A DNA stretch of 64,000 nt from contig NZ_OZ032150.1 of assembly GCF_964026445.1 (NCBI RefSeq), positions 1,399,985 to 1,463,984 of the forward strand, given 5' to 3'. Shown here piece after piece: positions 1 through 10,695 of this stretch. The translations under genes and the position numbers were made by a program. Position 1 is the first letter of the stretch, and each line of letters begins with the position of its first letter. The stretch comes from Rickettsia endosymbiont of Cantharis rufa (GTDB lineage: Bacteria; Pseudomonadota; Alphaproteobacteria; Rickettsiales; Rickettsiaceae). The notes beneath the pieces were generated by a model. The model ran no database searches. It was not told the origin of the DNA and saw only the letters and a program-made list of their open reading frames with translations.

Positions 1-2726
1 GTTTTTATAACATCTAGGTTATGCTCGATAACTAAAACGGTATTGCCCATATCAACAAGCTTATGTAATACTTTTAACAATTTATTGATGTCATCAATAT
101 GCAAGCCCGTAGTCGGTTCATCAAGTATATAAAGTGTTTTACCGGTTGAACGTCTTGATAATTCTTTAGCAAGCTTAACACGCTGTGCTTCACCTCCTGA
201 AAGAGTAGTAGCAGACTGGCCGATTTTTATATAACCGAGTCCTACCTCATTTAAGGTAATAAGTTTTTCGTAGATTAACGGGATTTTTTCAAAAAATTGC
301 ATCGCATCTTCTACCGTCATCATCAAAATATCAGCAATAGATTTACCTTTATATTTTATTTCAAGAGTTTCCCTATTATATCTGTGACCGTTACAAATAT
401 CGCATTTTACATATACGTCAGGTAAAAAATGCATCTCTATTTTAATCAGCCCATCACCTTGACACGCTTCACATCTACCGCCTTTAACGTTAAATGAAAA
501 TCTGCCTACTTTATACCCTCTAGCTTTTGATTCAGGTAATTCCACAAACCAATCCCTAATATGGGTAAATGCACCTGTATAAGTCGCAGGGTTTGAACGA
601 GGAGTTCTACCTATCGGGGATTGATTAATATCGATAATTTTATCAATATATTCAAGTCCTTTTAACCCTCTATATTTTCCTGGGAATACTTTTGCAGTAG
701 GCTCTAAATGCTTTAAAGCCGCTTTATATAGAGTATGAATCATCAAGCTTGATTTACCGCTTCCTGATACTCCCGTTATAGCAGTAAAAGTACCAAGCGG
801 AATTTTGATATCAACATTCTCTAAATTGTTGGAAACCGCTCCAAGTAATTCAATTGCCCTATTATCATGCCCTACTCTTGTTTCAGACGGTACTTTGATT
901 GTTTGACGACCACTTAAATATCTACCTGTAATACTTTCTTCAAAATTCTTTATTTCTTCGGCATTTCCTTCAGCAATAACACGACCGCCGTGAATACCGG
1001 CTCCCGGTCCTATATCAATAATATGATCTGCTTCATACATTGTTTCTTCGTCATGCTCAACTACCAAAACGGTATTACCAAGATCCCTAAGTCTTTTTAG
1101 TGTTTCGATTAATCTTGTATTATCACGCTGGTGAAGACCAATAGACGGCTCATCAAGTACATATAAAACACCGCTAAGCCCTGATCCTATTTGAGATGCA
1201 AGACGGATGCGCTGGCTTTCGCCTCCCGATAAAGTACCTGATTCTCTTGATAACGTTAAATAATCAAGCCCGACATTCATTAAGAATTTTAATCTCTCAG
1301 TAATTTCTTTAAGTATACGCTCGGCAATAAATAGTTGTTTTTTATTTAATTTTTCTTCTAAGTGATTAAACCATTTTTGCAAGGCTGCAATACTCATACC
1401 TGCCACTTCACCTATATGAGAATCTCCTATTTTAACACATAATGCCTCATCTTTTAATCTATATCCTGAGCAAGCAGTACATTTATGTTCCGACTTAAAT
1501 TTAGCGAGCTCTTCTTTAATTAAAACTGATTCTATAGTACGATCTTTTTCTTGCAAGCTTGGTATTATTCCAGCAAAAGGTTGTTTTATTGTTTGCGTTT
1601 TAGAACCGTCGTGAAATTCAAACTTTATTACCTCTTCTCCTGAACCTTCAAATAAAATATCCTTAACATTTTGTGATAAACTTACAAAAGGTACTTCAAT
1701 AGAAAATTTATAATGATCAGCGAGAGCCTTTAATGTCTCTAGGATAAATTTAGAAGATGTACTACCCCAAGGCACTATTGCGCCGTCTTTAATAGAAATT
1801 CTTTGATCAGGAACAATTAAATCTCTATCAAAGAAAAATTCCTTACCTATCCCCCCACATTTAGGACATGCTCCAAAAGGACTGTTAAAAGAAAAGATTC
1901 TCGACTCGATTTCCATAAGTTGAAAGCCTGAAACCGGACAGGAATATTTCTCAGAAAAAGTAATACGCTGATTTTTTTCAAACTTAGTCTTAACTGCCGG
2001 CGGCAATTCTACAATTTCTAAATAAGTAATGCCCTCAGCAAGATTTAATGAACTCTCTAAGCTATCTGCAAGCCTATTACCTAAATTTTCGTCTAGAACT
2101 ATTCTATCAACGATTACTTCTATATTATGCTTTTTATTTTTATCAAGCTTTGGTAAATCATCAATTTCGCAAGCTTCACCGTTAACTATTAATTTCTGAA
2201 AGCCTTGCTTCTTCAGATTCATAATTTCACGTTTGAACTCCCCCTTATGTCCTCTAACAATAGGAGCGAGTAAATATATTCTTGTACCTTTAGGTAGTTC
2301 GTTAATTATATCTACCATCTCCGAAACCGTTTGACTATGTATTGGAAGACCGGTTGCCGGAGAATACGGAATTCCGACTCTTGCATATAATAACCTAAGA
2401 TAATCGTAGATTTCCGTTATAGTTCCGACCGTAGAACGTGGATTTTTGGAAGTAGTCTTTTGGTCAATCGCAATAGCAGGCGATAATCCGGAAATAGATT
2501 CCACATTTGGTTTATTCTGTAAATGCAAGAATTGCCTTGCATATGAAGATAAACTTTCAACATATCGCCTTTGTCCCTCTGCATAAATAGTATCAAATGC
2601 TAAAGAAGACTTGCCTGAACCGCTAAGACCGGTGATAACAACAAATTTATTCCTTGGAATATCAACATTTATATTTTTTAGATTATGCTCTTTAGCACCG
2701 CGTACCTTAATATATTCTTGGTTCAT
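1..2726 (-). CDS. uvrA: Excinuclease ABC subunit A, partial (3' end outside window)
   Basis: UvrA is the DNA-damage recognition ATPase of nucleotide excision repair and acts with UvrB. The reverse strand is open from an ATG at 2726 to the window edge, about 908 codons of a protein that is usually about 950 residues, so only the last few dozen residues are missing. Both ABC modules are visible. The second has the signature TLSGGEAQR followed by [11 protein letters not shown] and, at the edge, VIEHNLDV. A zinc-finger segment with ACPKCGG lies in the first half. The start is divergent from ssb with about 107 bp between them, as in many alpha-proteobacteria. No frameshift was seen in the stretches I translated. 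Confidence 0.96.
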   Translation of the reverse strand, partial: MNQEYIKVRGAKEHNLKNINVDIPRNKFVVITGLSGSGKSSLAFDTIYAEGQRRYVESLSSYARQFLHLQNKPNVESISGLSPAIAIDQKTTSKNPRSTVGTITEIYDYLRLLYARVGIPYSPATGLPIHSQTVSEMVDIINELPKGTRIYLLAPIVRGHKGEFKREIMNLKKQGFQKLIVNGEACEIDDLPKLDKNKKHNIEVIVDRIVLDENLGNRLADSLESSLNLAEGITYLEIVELPPAVKTKFEKNQRITFSEKYSCPVSGFQLMEIESRIFSFNSPFGACPKCGGIGKEFFFDRDLIVPDQRISIKDGAIVPWGSTSSKFILETLKALADHYKFSIEVPFVSLSQNVKDILFEGSGEEVIKFEFHDGSKTQTIKQPFAGIIPSLQEKDRTIESVLIKEELAKFKSEHKCTACSGYRLKDEALCVKIGDSHIGEVAGMSIAALQKWFNHLEEKLNKKQLFIAERILKEITERLKFLMNVGLDYLTLSRESGTLSGGESQRIRLASQIGSGLSGVLYVLDEPSIGLHQRDNTRLIETLKRLRDLGNTVLVVEHDEETMYEADHIIDIGPGAGIHGGRVIAEGNAEEIKNFEESITGRYLSGRQTIKVPSETRVGHDNRAIELLGAVSNNLENVDIKIPLGTFTAITGVSGSGKSSLMIHTLYKAALKHLEPTAKVFPGKYRGLKGLEYIDKIIDINQSPIGRTPRSNPATYTGAFTHIRDWFVELPESKARGYKVGRFSFNVKGGRCEACQGDGLIKIEMHFLPDVYVKCDICNGHRYNRETLEIKYKGKSIADILMMTVEDAMQFFEKIPLIYEKLITLNEVGLGYIKIGQSATTLSGGEAQRVKLAKELSRRSTGKTLYILDEPTTGLHIDDINKLLKVLHKLVDMGNTVLVIEHNLDVIK

Positions 2727-2833
2727 AATCACTTTACTACAAAATTTTTGAAATATTTTTTAAAAAACTGTAGTATTATAGGCTCTTTTATTTTATTATT
2801 GCAATAATAATATTTTAAAATAGGTAGTAATCT

Positions 2834-3295
2834 ATGGCAGGTAGTTTAAATAAAGTAATATTAATAGGTAATGTGGGGCGTGATCCTGAAATTAGAACTA
2901 CAGGAGAAGGAAAAAAAATCATTAATCTTTCCTTAGCAACAACCGAAACTTGGAAAGATCGTGTCACCGCAGAACGAAAAGAACGAACCGAATGGCATAG
3001 AGTAGTAATATTTAGCGAAGGGTTAGTATCTGTTGTAGAACGCTATGTTGCAAAAGGCAGTAAATTATATATTGAAGGTTCATTGCAAACCCGTAAGTGG
3101 AATGATAATTCAGGCCAAGAAAAATATACCACGGAAGTTGTATTACAAAACTTTAATTCACTATTAATATTATTAGATAGTAAGAACTCTAATAATCATA
3201 CTCAGGATTCAGGGCATAGCACATATAAACATTCTGAGCATAAAGGTCCATCTTCTTTTGATCATAGCGACCTCGACGACGAAATACCGTTTTAG
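2834..3295 (+). CDS. ssb: Single-stranded DNA-binding protein
   Basis: SSB coats single-stranded DNA in replication, repair and recombination. The 153-residue protein has the N-terminal OB fold (about residues 4-110, beginning with NKVILIGNVGRDPE), a polar disordered linker rich in Ser, His and Asn, and the acidic tip DDEIPF that recruits partner proteins. Length and both ends fit the family. It is divergently transcribed from uvrA, so both promoters lie in 2727-2833. Confidence 0.97.
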   Translation: MAGSLNKVILIGNVGRDPEIRTTGEGKKIINLSLATTETWKDRVTAERKERTEWHRVVIFSEGLVSVVERYVAKGSKLYIEGSLQTRKWNDNSGQEKYTTEVVLQNFNSLLILLDSKNSNNHTQDSGHSTYKHSEHKGPSSFDHSDLDDEIPF

Positions 3296-3328
3296 AAATC
3301 TCAAAAAATTAATATTCTAAATATTTTT

Positions 3329-4228
3329 ATGAGATGATATATACTAATAATTAGCTTAACAGTTTTATATGCTATAAGTAGTATTCTTCTTATTTATAAA
3401 ATTAAACAGAAAGATGTGTATTATAATTCGATAATTCAGGCTGAAAAATCTAAATATGCTGGATTTCTTATTAAAGATAAGAATAATTTGGATATATTGT
3501 TAATGAACGGAGTTGATATAATAAATCATCACATACTTTCTGATGAACAATGGGAACCACATGTTCAAAATGTATTATCGCAAATACTAAAACCTAAAGA
3601 TAAGGTTCTAGTATTGAGAGAACATATAGGTATTCATACAACTCTAATAAGCAAATTAATAAGTAAAGATGGAAAAGTTTTTATTTTTGAGCCAAATCCT
3701 AAAATCTTAAAGTTTTTGCGTACAAATTTATTTTTAAACAATGCAGAAAATGTTACTTTATATTCTAAGGCAGCTTTTTCAAGTAATACTAATGTTGCTT
3801 TTATAGCAAAAGCTTTAGAAAATGTAGGTGGGACTCATATTATCGCATCAGAAGAAGATAAAAATGAAAATTTAGAGTAATTAATAACGGTTGAAACAGT
3901 TAGTATTGATTCTATAAATGAAATTAGAACTATTGATATTTTACAAATAGATATTGAGGGTGCTAGAGAAAATGCTGTTTATGGAGCTCAAAAATTAATT
4001 GATCGTTCTCCGAACTTAATTGTTTTTCAAGAATGGTCACCGTTTTGGATGAAAGATATAGATATCTATTTAAAGTTTTGGTGTTCTAGAAATTATAAGA
4101 TTGCTTAAATTACTTTAAGTGGTGGTTTAAAAGAATTAACAGATGAAGCGTTAAAATTTTCAGGACAAATTGATATTGTTATGACTAAAAATTTAGAAAA
4201 ACTTATCAGCAATTTTAAACCTTTGTAG
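3329..4228 (+). pseudogene. FkbM-family methyltransferase, broken by in-frame stops
   Basis: A single reading frame runs 900 bases from an ATG at 3329 to the TAG at 4226-4228 but holds three internal stops: TGA at 3335-3337 (third codon), TAA at 3878-3880 and TAA at 4106-4108. No frameshift is needed to join the pieces. The first part encodes a hydrophobic anchor (ISLTVLYAISSILLIY), then VLVLREHIGIHTTLISKLI and VFIFEPNPKILKFL, which resemble the SAM-binding region of FkbM methyltransferases. After the second stop come ILQIDIEGAREN and LIVFQEW, also typical of FkbM. The open piece 3416-3880 could give a truncated protein, but its C-terminal catalytic part would be lost. Substrate unknown; FkbM enzymes often O-methylate sugars or lipids. 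Confidence 0.8.
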
Positions 4229-4230
4229 TA

Positions 4231-5061
4231 ATGAAAAATTTTATTTGGGCAATAATATTTTTAATACCAATATTTCTTTCAGGGTGTTCTACTACTCATG
4301 ATGTTGCTATTAGAGTAAAGCATTCACAAGATATAGCGACTCAAAATAACTTTCAGATGCAGCTAGTAAACGGAGGTGATTTTACTCTTACGACTTATCA
4401 GCGTATTACCGATAGTCACTTATCTTTTGTCTTCTATATTGAGGGAGACGGACATCTTACGGATGGATCTGCTAATTCCGACAACCCTACTCCTGTTATT
4501 CCTATGCTCTTGAAGCTTGCTACAATAGATAAAAGACCGAATGTTGTTTATATAGCAAGACCTTGTCAATATACCCCTTTAGAAATGAACACAAAATGCA
4601 TTAGTGATTATTGGTTAGATAAGAGAATGAACCAAGAAGTCGTAAATTCAATTAATAACGTCATAAATACCGTTAATAACGGACAGAAATTTAGCTTTGT
4701 CGGTTTTTCAGGAGGCGGTGGGCTTACAATATTAATTGCCGCTCAAAATAGTAATGTGAAAGATATTATAACGATTGCCGGTAATTTAGATACTGAAAAG
4801 TTTGACAAACATCATAATTATCGCGGTTACTTAGTTAAATCTTTAAACCCAATAAATTATGCAAGGCAGGTTAATAATATCCCTCAATTACATCTCTCCG
4901 GCATGGATGACAAAAGAGTCCCGCCTTTCATAGCAGAATTTTACGTAAAGACAAGCGGCTCACCGTGTGTAAAAAAGCAAACTTTTCCTAATATTTCTCA
5001 CGCGAAAGGTTGGGATAAAGTTTGGTCTAATATATTAGATATTCCTTTGATTTGTAATTAG
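4231..5061 (+). CDS. Lipoprotein with alpha/beta-hydrolase-like nucleophile motif
   Basis: The 276-residue product starts with a lipoprotein signal peptide (hydrophobic core AIIFLIPIFL, lipobox LSGC with the modified Cys near residue 19), so it is probably anchored in the outer membrane or periplasmic face. Near the middle, FVGFSGGGG matches the GxSxG nucleophile elbow of alpha/beta hydrolases. Candidates for the acid and base are the Asp in GMDDKRVPP and the His in ISHAKGW near the C-terminus, in the right order. A lipase, esterase or peptidase role is inference; the substrate is unknown. The ATG lies 2 bp after the stop of the broken FkbM gene, suggesting a former two-gene operon. Confidence 0.8.
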   Translation: MKNFIWAIIFLIPIFLSGCSTTHDVAIRVKHSQDIATQNNFQMQLVNGGDFTLTTYQRITDSHLSFVFYIEGDGHLTDGSANSDNPTPVIPMLLKLATIDKRPNVVYIARPCQYTPLEMNTKCISDYWLDKRMNQEVVNSINNVINTVNNGQKFSFVGFSGGGGLTILIAAQNSNVKDIITIAGNLDTEKFDKHHNYRGYLVKSLNPINYARQVNNIPQLHLSGMDDKRVPPFIAEFYVKTSGSPCVKKQTFPNISHAKGWDKVWSNILDIPLICN

Positions 5062-5169
5062 GTTCTGTGAAAGAAAATTAAATTATTTATATTTTTAGAT
5101 ATTTTTGAACGAAAGGTATTGTGTAGAAAATATAGCAATAAATATTAGTAAAAGTTGTACTTTATTTTT

Positions 5170-6000
5170 GGTCGCACCTCCATTTTACAGATGTGGATAT
5201 TAAAAGGCTATACGTTCAATAAGAGTTCCGATGACTTTATCATGAATATCCAATGACTTGGAAAAACAAATTGTTTTACGTGTCAGTCTTTTGCATCTTG
5301 TTCTAAGATTTAAGTTACCCCGTTCTATCCGTTGAGTATATTTTTTACTAACAATGTGTTTTTTGGGATCTAATAACCCAGCATAACTTCCCTATCCATC
5401 TGTAAAGTAAAAAGTAACCTTAAAATCCTCCAGTTTTTTTCAGTAATGATTCTGATGTGCTATCACATCTTGTACCAAAAGTATAAGCAACTACTTTTAA
5501 CAAAATCTTATCCAAAGAATACCAAAGCCATCTTTGTTTGGATTTATTCTGTACATAAGGCCATTGTTCATCTATTTCAGGAGCAATAATTACTTCTATC
5601 GTATTGATAGAATGATTTATCTTTTTTAACGCTAGATTTTTTTAAAACACGGATAACCGTATTGATACCCACTTTTAATACTCTTACTGTATCCCTAACT
5701 CCAGAGCCATTGATTGACATATCTACTATCTGAGCCTTGACTCCAGGCTTAGAGGCATTATTAATATATTACAGTTAAAAATATCGATTACACTGCTTGC
5801 ATTGATATCTCTGTTGTTTTGAAATTGAATATCCCGCCTTTACTACTTTTTCTGTGTCGTTACAATATCTACACTTAACATCTATTCTTGATCTACACTT
5901 AACATCTATTCTTGCCATAACTCCTTAACTATAATTCTCTCTTATTACTGTTTGAGGATTATAGACTATTCATGCTAAGCTGCAATACGGGGGCGCGGCC
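5170..6000 (-). mobile_element. IS1-family element, copy 1, inactive
   Basis: Complete from terminal repeat to terminal repeat (GGTCGCACCTCCATTTTACA at the left; the right end reads GGCCGCGCCCCCGTATTGCA on the other strand, an imperfect inverted repeat). On the minus strand it encodes an InsA-like zinc-finger start (KCRYCNDTEKVVKAGYS, YQCKQCNRYF) and an InsB-like DDE part ending RKTICFSKSLDIHDKVIG, which matches IS1 InsB. Both parts are broken by stops and a frameshift shared with the other copies. The 9 bp on each side do not match (tttattttt and tgtatctta), so the copy has probably recombined. Its right end cuts the SpoT-like fragment. Confidence 0.9.
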
Positions 6001-6304
6001 TGTATCTTAATAGTATCATGAAGTAGTGCAGCTTGCAGCATAATAGCAGTATAAAGCTTAAGAGCCTCATCTGCCGCAAATGCAGCTAGCATAATCGCCA
6101 CCTCAATTGGGCGTGAATAGTAATGGTCGCCTGATTGACGCATTTGTGATCCATGATATTTGCGAGCATAGAAGATGCCTTTTTTAACTTCCTCTATATC
6201 AACGGGATTTTTTACCTTAGTGTTTAAATATTCAACTTTATCAAGTAATTTTTAGCATAAACGCAAATTTCAAACTTTTCTTTCCAAGAACTTAAATCCT
6301 CCAT
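6001..6304 (-). pseudogene. SpoT-like HD hydrolase, N-terminal fragment
   Basis: On the minus strand an ATG at 6304 starts a RelA/SpoT-like N-terminus. After a one-base loss in an A run near 6255 the frame continues as GIFYARKYHGSQMRQSGD, YYSRPIEVAIMLAAF and AALLHDT, the HD-domain region of (p)ppGpp hydrolases. The fragment ends at the IS1 boundary at 6000 just after the HD motif. Multiple spoT-like fragments are typical cargo of the Rickettsiales amplified genetic element, so this may be a relic of one rather than of the housekeeping gene. Not expected to be functional. Confidence 0.75.
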
Positions 6305-6510
6305 AAAAAGTTATTTTATTTATATTAATAATAGTTGATTATAATTAAAAACAAAAATTAAAAGATTACAATAATAAATAGCTTCTTAACTTTAAGTGTA
6401 TTAAAACTTTTAATTATTTGGCATTCTAGCAACTATAATCTTGGTTTATTAGTTTGTAAAAGATTCAGCGGTTACTTAAGGACAATCGATATTTATCGAA
6501 AAATGAAGAA

Positions 6511-6587
6511 TGGTGCACCCTAAAGGATTCGAACCTCTGACCCACAGATTAGAAATCTGTTGCTCTATCCAGCTGAGCTAAGGGTGC
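6511..6587 (-). tRNA. tRNA-Arg (anticodon TCT)
   Basis: The minus strand folds into a cloverleaf: acceptor GCACCCT pairs with AGGGTGC, the D arm contains TAGCTCAGCTGGATAGAGC, the anticodon stem ACAGA/TCTGT encloses the loop TTTCTAA with anticodon TCT, and the T arm has GGTTCGAATCC. The 3' CCA is encoded (TGG at 6511-6513 on the plus strand). Reads AGA arginine codons, which are abundant in this AT-rich genome. Confidence 0.96.
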
Positions 6588-6683
6588 TAAACATTTACGG
6601 TAAACTTTATATCAGTTTTAGCAAAGTTTTTCAAGTATTCTTTTATTATTACAAAAGATGAACAAATGTGATAAAAAACATTA

Positions 6684-6971
6684 ATGAATAAATTTTATAA
6701 TTATAATTCTTCCTTATACCAGGCTTTACTTAGTCTTAAAGTAAAGCCTAATTCTAAACAGAATCTAATTAGCTATTTTGTAATTATTAACAATATTCCA
6801 TATCTAAAATTATCTATAAAAGCAGTACCGGAACAGGGTAAAGCTAATGAAGAAATAATAAATTACTTAGCAAAAGAATGGAAATTATCACGAAATAATA
6901 TAGAAATTATTAAAGGTCATATTAATAGCTTAAAAACGATATTAATAAAAATATTGACGAAGACTATTTAA
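6684..6971 (+). CDS. YggU/DUF167 family protein
   Basis: A 95-residue protein of the DUF167 family, small alpha/beta proteins of uncertain function. The diagnostic segment is KAVPEQGKANEEIINYLAKEW followed by IEIIKGHINSLKTILI, matching the family pattern of a basic strand, GKAN and a later G(H/E)xSR/K-type segment. The length is normal for the family. It stands alone between the tRNA gene and the RPE upstream of htpG. Confidence 0.85.
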   Translation: MNKFYNYNSSLYQALLSLKVKPNSKQNLISYFVIINNIPYLKLSIKAVPEQGKANEEIINYLAKEWKLSRNNIEIIKGHINSLKTILIKILTKTI

Positions 6972-7028
6972 ATTTGATTATTAATTCCTATATTAGATAA
7001 ATAAAGTTTTGTTACAGTACCAACATCG

Positions 7029-7161
7029 TCATTGCGAACGAAGTGAGTGCGGCAAGGTATTGTTGCGTGGATCGGTAAAACCTACTGTGTCATCCCGTGG
7101 CTTGATCGCGGGATGACAAATGATAAACCTATCCACGCAACAATGCCGTGCGGCAATGACG
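7029..7161 (+). repeat. Rickettsia palindromic-type repeat before htpG
   Basis: A composite palindrome: outer arms begin with TCATTGCGAACGAAG and end with GCGGCAATGACG, and an inner near-perfect inverted repeat reads TCATCCCGTGGC...GCGGGATGA at about 7090-7118. It stays open in frame with htpG, so an automatic caller could extend the gene upstream through it; the true htpG start is at 7215. Confidence 0.8.
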
Positions 7162-7214
7162 AAAAAACTGACCTAGTAACAAAGCTAAAAACAAGAATTT
7201 ATGATTGGTTTAAT

Positions 7215-9080
7215 ATGACACAAGAAAAAAAGAAATTTGACGCCGAGGTCGGCAAGATTTTAAATTTAATGATTCACTCTCTTTATAGTAATAAAGAAAT
7301 TTTTATGAGGGAGCTAATTTCCAATGCTTCGGATGCTTGCGACAAATTACGTTATTTATCTCAAAGTAATAGTGAATTAGTAGCAGGTGATAGCAATTTT
7401 AAAATTACGGTTAAAGTCGATAAAGATAACGGACAAATTATTATCCGTGATAACGGCATAGGCATGAATAAAGAGGATTTGATTGAGAATTTAGGTACTG
7501 TTGCAAGGTCGGGTACAGCAAATTTCCTTAAAAGCCTCTCCGGTGACTCTAAAAAAGATAATATGCTGATCGGTCAGTTTGGAGTCGGATTTTATTCAAG
7601 CTTTATGGTCGCCGATAAAGTTCTTGTCACTTCAAGAAAAGCAGGGGAGGATAAAGTCCATGTTTGGGAATCGGATGGGCTTAGTGAATATACCGTCTCA
7701 GATTCGGATAAAGAATTCACAAGAGGTACGGAAATCGTTTTACATGTTAAAAAGGAAGAGGATACATTTCTCGATCATTTCAGGTTAAAACATATTGTTA
7801 AAAGCTATTCCGATCATATAGCAGTACCGATATATTTCTTTGATGAAGCCGGTAATAATGAGATACAACTAAATTCCGCATCTGCATTATGGACAAGACC
7901 GAAATCAGAAATCACAGAAGGACAATACAAAGAATTTTATAAAAGCTTATCTTACGCCATAGATGATCCATGGGTTACCCTGCATAATAAAAATGAGGGA
8001 GCTATAGAATTTACCAATCTGCTTTTCATTCCCTCAAGCAAAACATTTGATTTATTCCATCCTGATCGCAAAAGGCGAGTCAAATTATATATCAAGAGAG
8101 TATTTATTTCTGATGAGAATATAGATTTAATCCCGTCATATTTAAGATTCTTGAGAGGCGTAGTTGATTCAGAAGATTTACCGCTAAATATTAGCCGTGA
8201 GTCATTGCAACATAATAGCGTACTTGAGAAAATCAAAAATGCTATTACAAAAAGAGTGCTTGGCGAACTTAAGAAAAAGAAGGAAGAATTACCTGAAGAG
8301 TATAATAAGTTTTGGGCTAATTTCGGCAGTGCTTTAAAAGAGGGTTTATGCGAGGCTACCACCGACCATGAAAAATTATTAGAGGTATGTATATTCAGAA
8401 GTGCATTGCATAATAAAACGATCAGTCTTGATGAATATATAGCGAATTTTAAAGAGGGACAAAATACTATATATTATTTAAGCGGAGATAATCCCGATAA
8501 ATTACTTTCAAGCCCACAAATCGAAGGGTTATTAAGTAAAAATATTGATGTATTACTTTTTACCGATACAGTCGATGATTTTTGGGTAAATGTTAATAGC
8601 GAATATAAAGGACACGCTATTAAATCAGCAACAAGAAGCGATATTGATGTAGAGCAAACTAGTTCATCATCTGAAGAAAAAAATAAAGACAATACAAAAA
8701 CAGATGATGAGTATGCATTACTAACCGATTATTTTAAGGATACATTAGGGGGGCTAGTTAAAGAAGTTAAGATATCCAAAAAACTTACTTCAAGCCCTGC
8801 TTGTCTTGCAGTTGGCGAGTCTGCTATGGATATTCGGATGGAGAGGTTTTTAATAGAGCAAAAGCAAATTACTACTGCTTCTGCTAAAAATTTAGAACTA
8901 AACCCTAAAAATAAAATTGTAGAAAAAATCTTTAATGACTTAAAAGCAAATAATAAAAATAATGAAGGGTTAGTTAATCTAATATTTGATCAAGCCTGTA
9001 TTTTAGAGGGTGAACCTGTCGTTGATACTGGTGCTTTTTCAAAGAGATTAAACGATATTGTACAAAAAGCCATATTATAA
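7215..9080 (+). CDS. htpG: Molecular chaperone HtpG (Hsp90)
   Basis: Cytosolic ATP-dependent chaperone. The ATG at 7215 gives 621 residues beginning [16 protein letters not shown], the usual HtpG start; the 56 codons open upstream come from the palindromic repeat and are not part of the protein. The GHKL ATPase motifs are present: [20 protein letters not shown] and [12 protein letters not shown]. The middle domain carries [16 protein letters not shown], and the C-terminal dimerisation domain includes SPACLAVGE. No interruption was seen. Confidence 0.97.
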   Translation: MTQEKKKFDAEVGKILNLMIHSLYSNKEIFMRELISNASDACDKLRYLSQSNSELVAGDSNFKITVKVDKDNGQIIIRDNGIGMNKEDLIENLGTVARSGTANFLKSLSGDSKKDNMLIGQFGVGFYSSFMVADKVLVTSRKAGEDKVHVWESDGLSEYTVSDSDKEFTRGTEIVLHVKKEEDTFLDHFRLKHIVKSYSDHIAVPIYFFDEAGNNEIQLNSASALWTRPKSEITEGQYKEFYKSLSYAIDDPWVTLHNKNEGAIEFTNLLFIPSSKTFDLFHPDRKRRVKLYIKRVFISDENIDLIPSYLRFLRGVVDSEDLPLNISRESLQHNSVLEKIKNAITKRVLGELKKKKEELPEEYNKFWANFGSALKEGLCEATTDHEKLLEVCIFRSALHNKTISLDEYIANFKEGQNTIYYLSGDNPDKLLSSPQIEGLLSKNIDVLLFTDTVDDFWVNVNSEYKGHAIKSATRSDIDVEQTSSSSEEKNKDNTKTDDEYALLTDYFKDTLGGLVKEVKISKKLTSSPACLAVGESAMDIRMERFLIEQKQITTASAKNLELNPKNKIVEKIFNDLKANNKNNEGLVNLIFDQACILEGEPVVDTGAFSKRLNDIVQKAIL

Positions 9081-9137
9081 CTTTAAACTTCTTTAATTTT
9101 AATATAGAATGGTTGCAAACGTAAGTTTGGGTATCCA

Positions 9138-9212
9138 CTGTCATACCGTGGCTTGACCACGGTATCTAGAAAAAATAATAAAGTGGATTCCTGCTTTCGC
9201 AGGAATGACATA
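9138..9212 (+). repeat. Rickettsia palindromic-type repeats before hemA
   Basis: Two short palindromes side by side: GTCATACCGTGGCTTGACC with its complement ACGGTATC, and GGATTCCTGCTTTCGCAGGAATGACAT. The repeat is open in frame with hemA and mimics an N-terminal extension, but the conserved start is at 9219. Confidence 0.8.
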
Positions 9213-9218
9213 GAGAAG

Positions 9219-10463
9219 ATGTTTTATTACGATACTATATTTAGCAAGCATATAGATAAAATCAAAAGTGAAGGAAGATATCGAGAATTTAAGGCCTTAA
9301 AAAGACAAGTCGATAATTTTCCTTTTGCAGAACATGAAGATAAACAAATAGTCATGTGGTGCATTAATGACTATTTGGGTATGAGTAAACATCCAAAAGT
9401 AATGCAAGCTTCTATAGATGCTTTGCTAAAATACGGTGTTGGATCAGGCGGAACCCGCAATATCGGCGGTAATAATACCGCCATTCTTGAGCTTGAAAAA
9501 GAACTTGCAGATTTGCATAGCAAAGAAGCAGCTTTAGCTTTTACCTCTGGTTTTGTTGCAAATGATACAACGCTCGCAACACTTGCTAAAATTATGCCGG
9601 ATATAGTATTTTTCTCCGACGAGTTAAATCATGCCTCTATTATTGCTGGTATTACAAGTTCTAGAGCCGAAAAATACATATATAGACATTTAGATGTTAG
9701 GCATTTAGAAGAATTATTACAACTAGTTGATATTAATAAACCGAAAATTATTGTTTTTGAATCAGCTTACTCTATGGATGGCTTCTTTTCGCCTATTAAA
9801 GATATAATTAATTTAGCCAAAAAATATAATGCTCTAACCTTTATCGATGAGGTTCATACAGTAGGTTTATACGGTAAGCATGGTGGCGGTATTGCAAAGC
9901 TTCTTAATTGTAGTGAGCAAATCGATATTATTCAAGGGACGCTTGCCAAAGCATACGGCACTATCGGCGGTTATATCACTAGTAATCATAATTTAGTCGA
10001 TGCTATAAGACTAACTGCTTCAGGGTTTATTTTTACTACTTCATTGCCTCCGGTAATTTCTGCTGCTGCAACACATAGTATTAGACATCTCAAAGAATCA
10101 AATGACGAACGCACAAAGTATCAAGAAGTAGTTGCAAAGCTTAAAAACTCTTTTGAACGTTTTAATATACCTTATTTAAGAAATGAAAGTCATATAGTAC
10201 CGATAATTATCGGCGATCCGATCAAAGCAGCTAAAGCCTCAAATATGCTAATTAATGAATATGGCATTTACGTTCAACATATCAATTTTCCAACCGTACC
10301 GCGAGGTACGGAACGCCTCCGAATCATCCCAACTCCCGCTCATACCGATAAAATGATCAATGATTTATCTATAGCCTTAGTGCAGATATTTGCCAAACTT
10401 GATATAGAATTATCTTCTGCTAAAGAATTGAACGAAGAAGTACGTTTGAATCTTATTGCTTAG
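9219..10463 (+). CDS. hemA: 5-aminolevulinate synthase
   Basis: Catalyses the first step of haem synthesis by the alpha-proteobacterial (Shemin) route, glycine plus succinyl-CoA, using PLP. The start at 9219 gives 414 residues; upstream codons come from the repeat. Family features in order: MWCINDYLGMSKHP, GSGGTRNIGG, the PLP-contact segment DEVHTVGLYG and the Schiff-base lysine in GTLAKAYGTIGGY, then TERLRIIPTPAH. Length and motifs indicate a working enzyme. Confidence 0.96.
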   Translation: MFYYDTIFSKHIDKIKSEGRYREFKALKRQVDNFPFAEHEDKQIVMWCINDYLGMSKHPKVMQASIDALLKYGVGSGGTRNIGGNNTAILELEKELADLHSKEAALAFTSGFVANDTTLATLAKIMPDIVFFSDELNHASIIAGITSSRAEKYIYRHLDVRHLEELLQLVDINKPKIIVFESAYSMDGFFSPIKDIINLAKKYNALTFIDEVHTVGLYGKHGGGIAKLLNCSEQIDIIQGTLAKAYGTIGGYITSNHNLVDAIRLTASGFIFTTSLPPVISAAATHSIRHLKESNDERTKYQEVVAKLKNSFERFNIPYLRNESHIVPIIIGDPIKAAKASNMLINEYGIYVQHINFPTVPRGTERLRIIPTPAHTDKMINDLSIALVQIFAKLDIELSSAKELNEEVRLNLIA

Positions 10464-10479
10464 TAAGCTTTTACTCTCT

Positions 10480-10640
10480 ATTCCTGTGAAATAATATACG
10501 AAGTTCAACCTGAAAAAGAGTAATCCAGCTGTAAGCCGAGAAGGGAAAAAGCGTATACTAAACGTTCAGCATCCAAGGACTTACAAAGACATTGTCACCA
10601 ATCTTTCAAGTGGGCGGTATATAAAAACTATTGCGTATTT
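10480..10640. ncRNA. Possible structured RNA between hemA and tig
   Basis: The 232-bp gap between hemA and tig has no gene and looks less AT-rich and more ordered than neighbouring spacers. TATACG at 10495-10500 can pair with CGTATA at 10552-10557, closing a region of about 60 nt. Downstream, ACTT..AAAGA (10579-10589) can pair with TCTTT..AAGT (10602-10611) around a small bulge, forming a second hairpin. No RPE core is present. It could be a small RNA (6S or a Rickettsia-specific species) or a 5' leader of tig; boundaries and strand are guesses, and I could not match it to a known RNA. Confidence 0.3.
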
Positions 10641-10695
10641 TTGCTCTTTGGTTTATTTTGATTAGCAAACTATATAGAATTAATGGATTATTAAA

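Noticed and set aside
7047..7214. N-terminal extension of htpG
   Set aside because: The extra 56 codons are translated palindromic repeat; HtpG family members start at the MTQEKKKF position, 7215.
7952..8692. Reverse-strand frames inside htpG
   Set aside because: Shadows of the htpG coding sequence on the opposite strand.
9153..9218. N-terminal extension of hemA
   Set aside because: Repeat-derived (SRKNNKVDSCFRRNDI type sequence); the conserved start is 9219.
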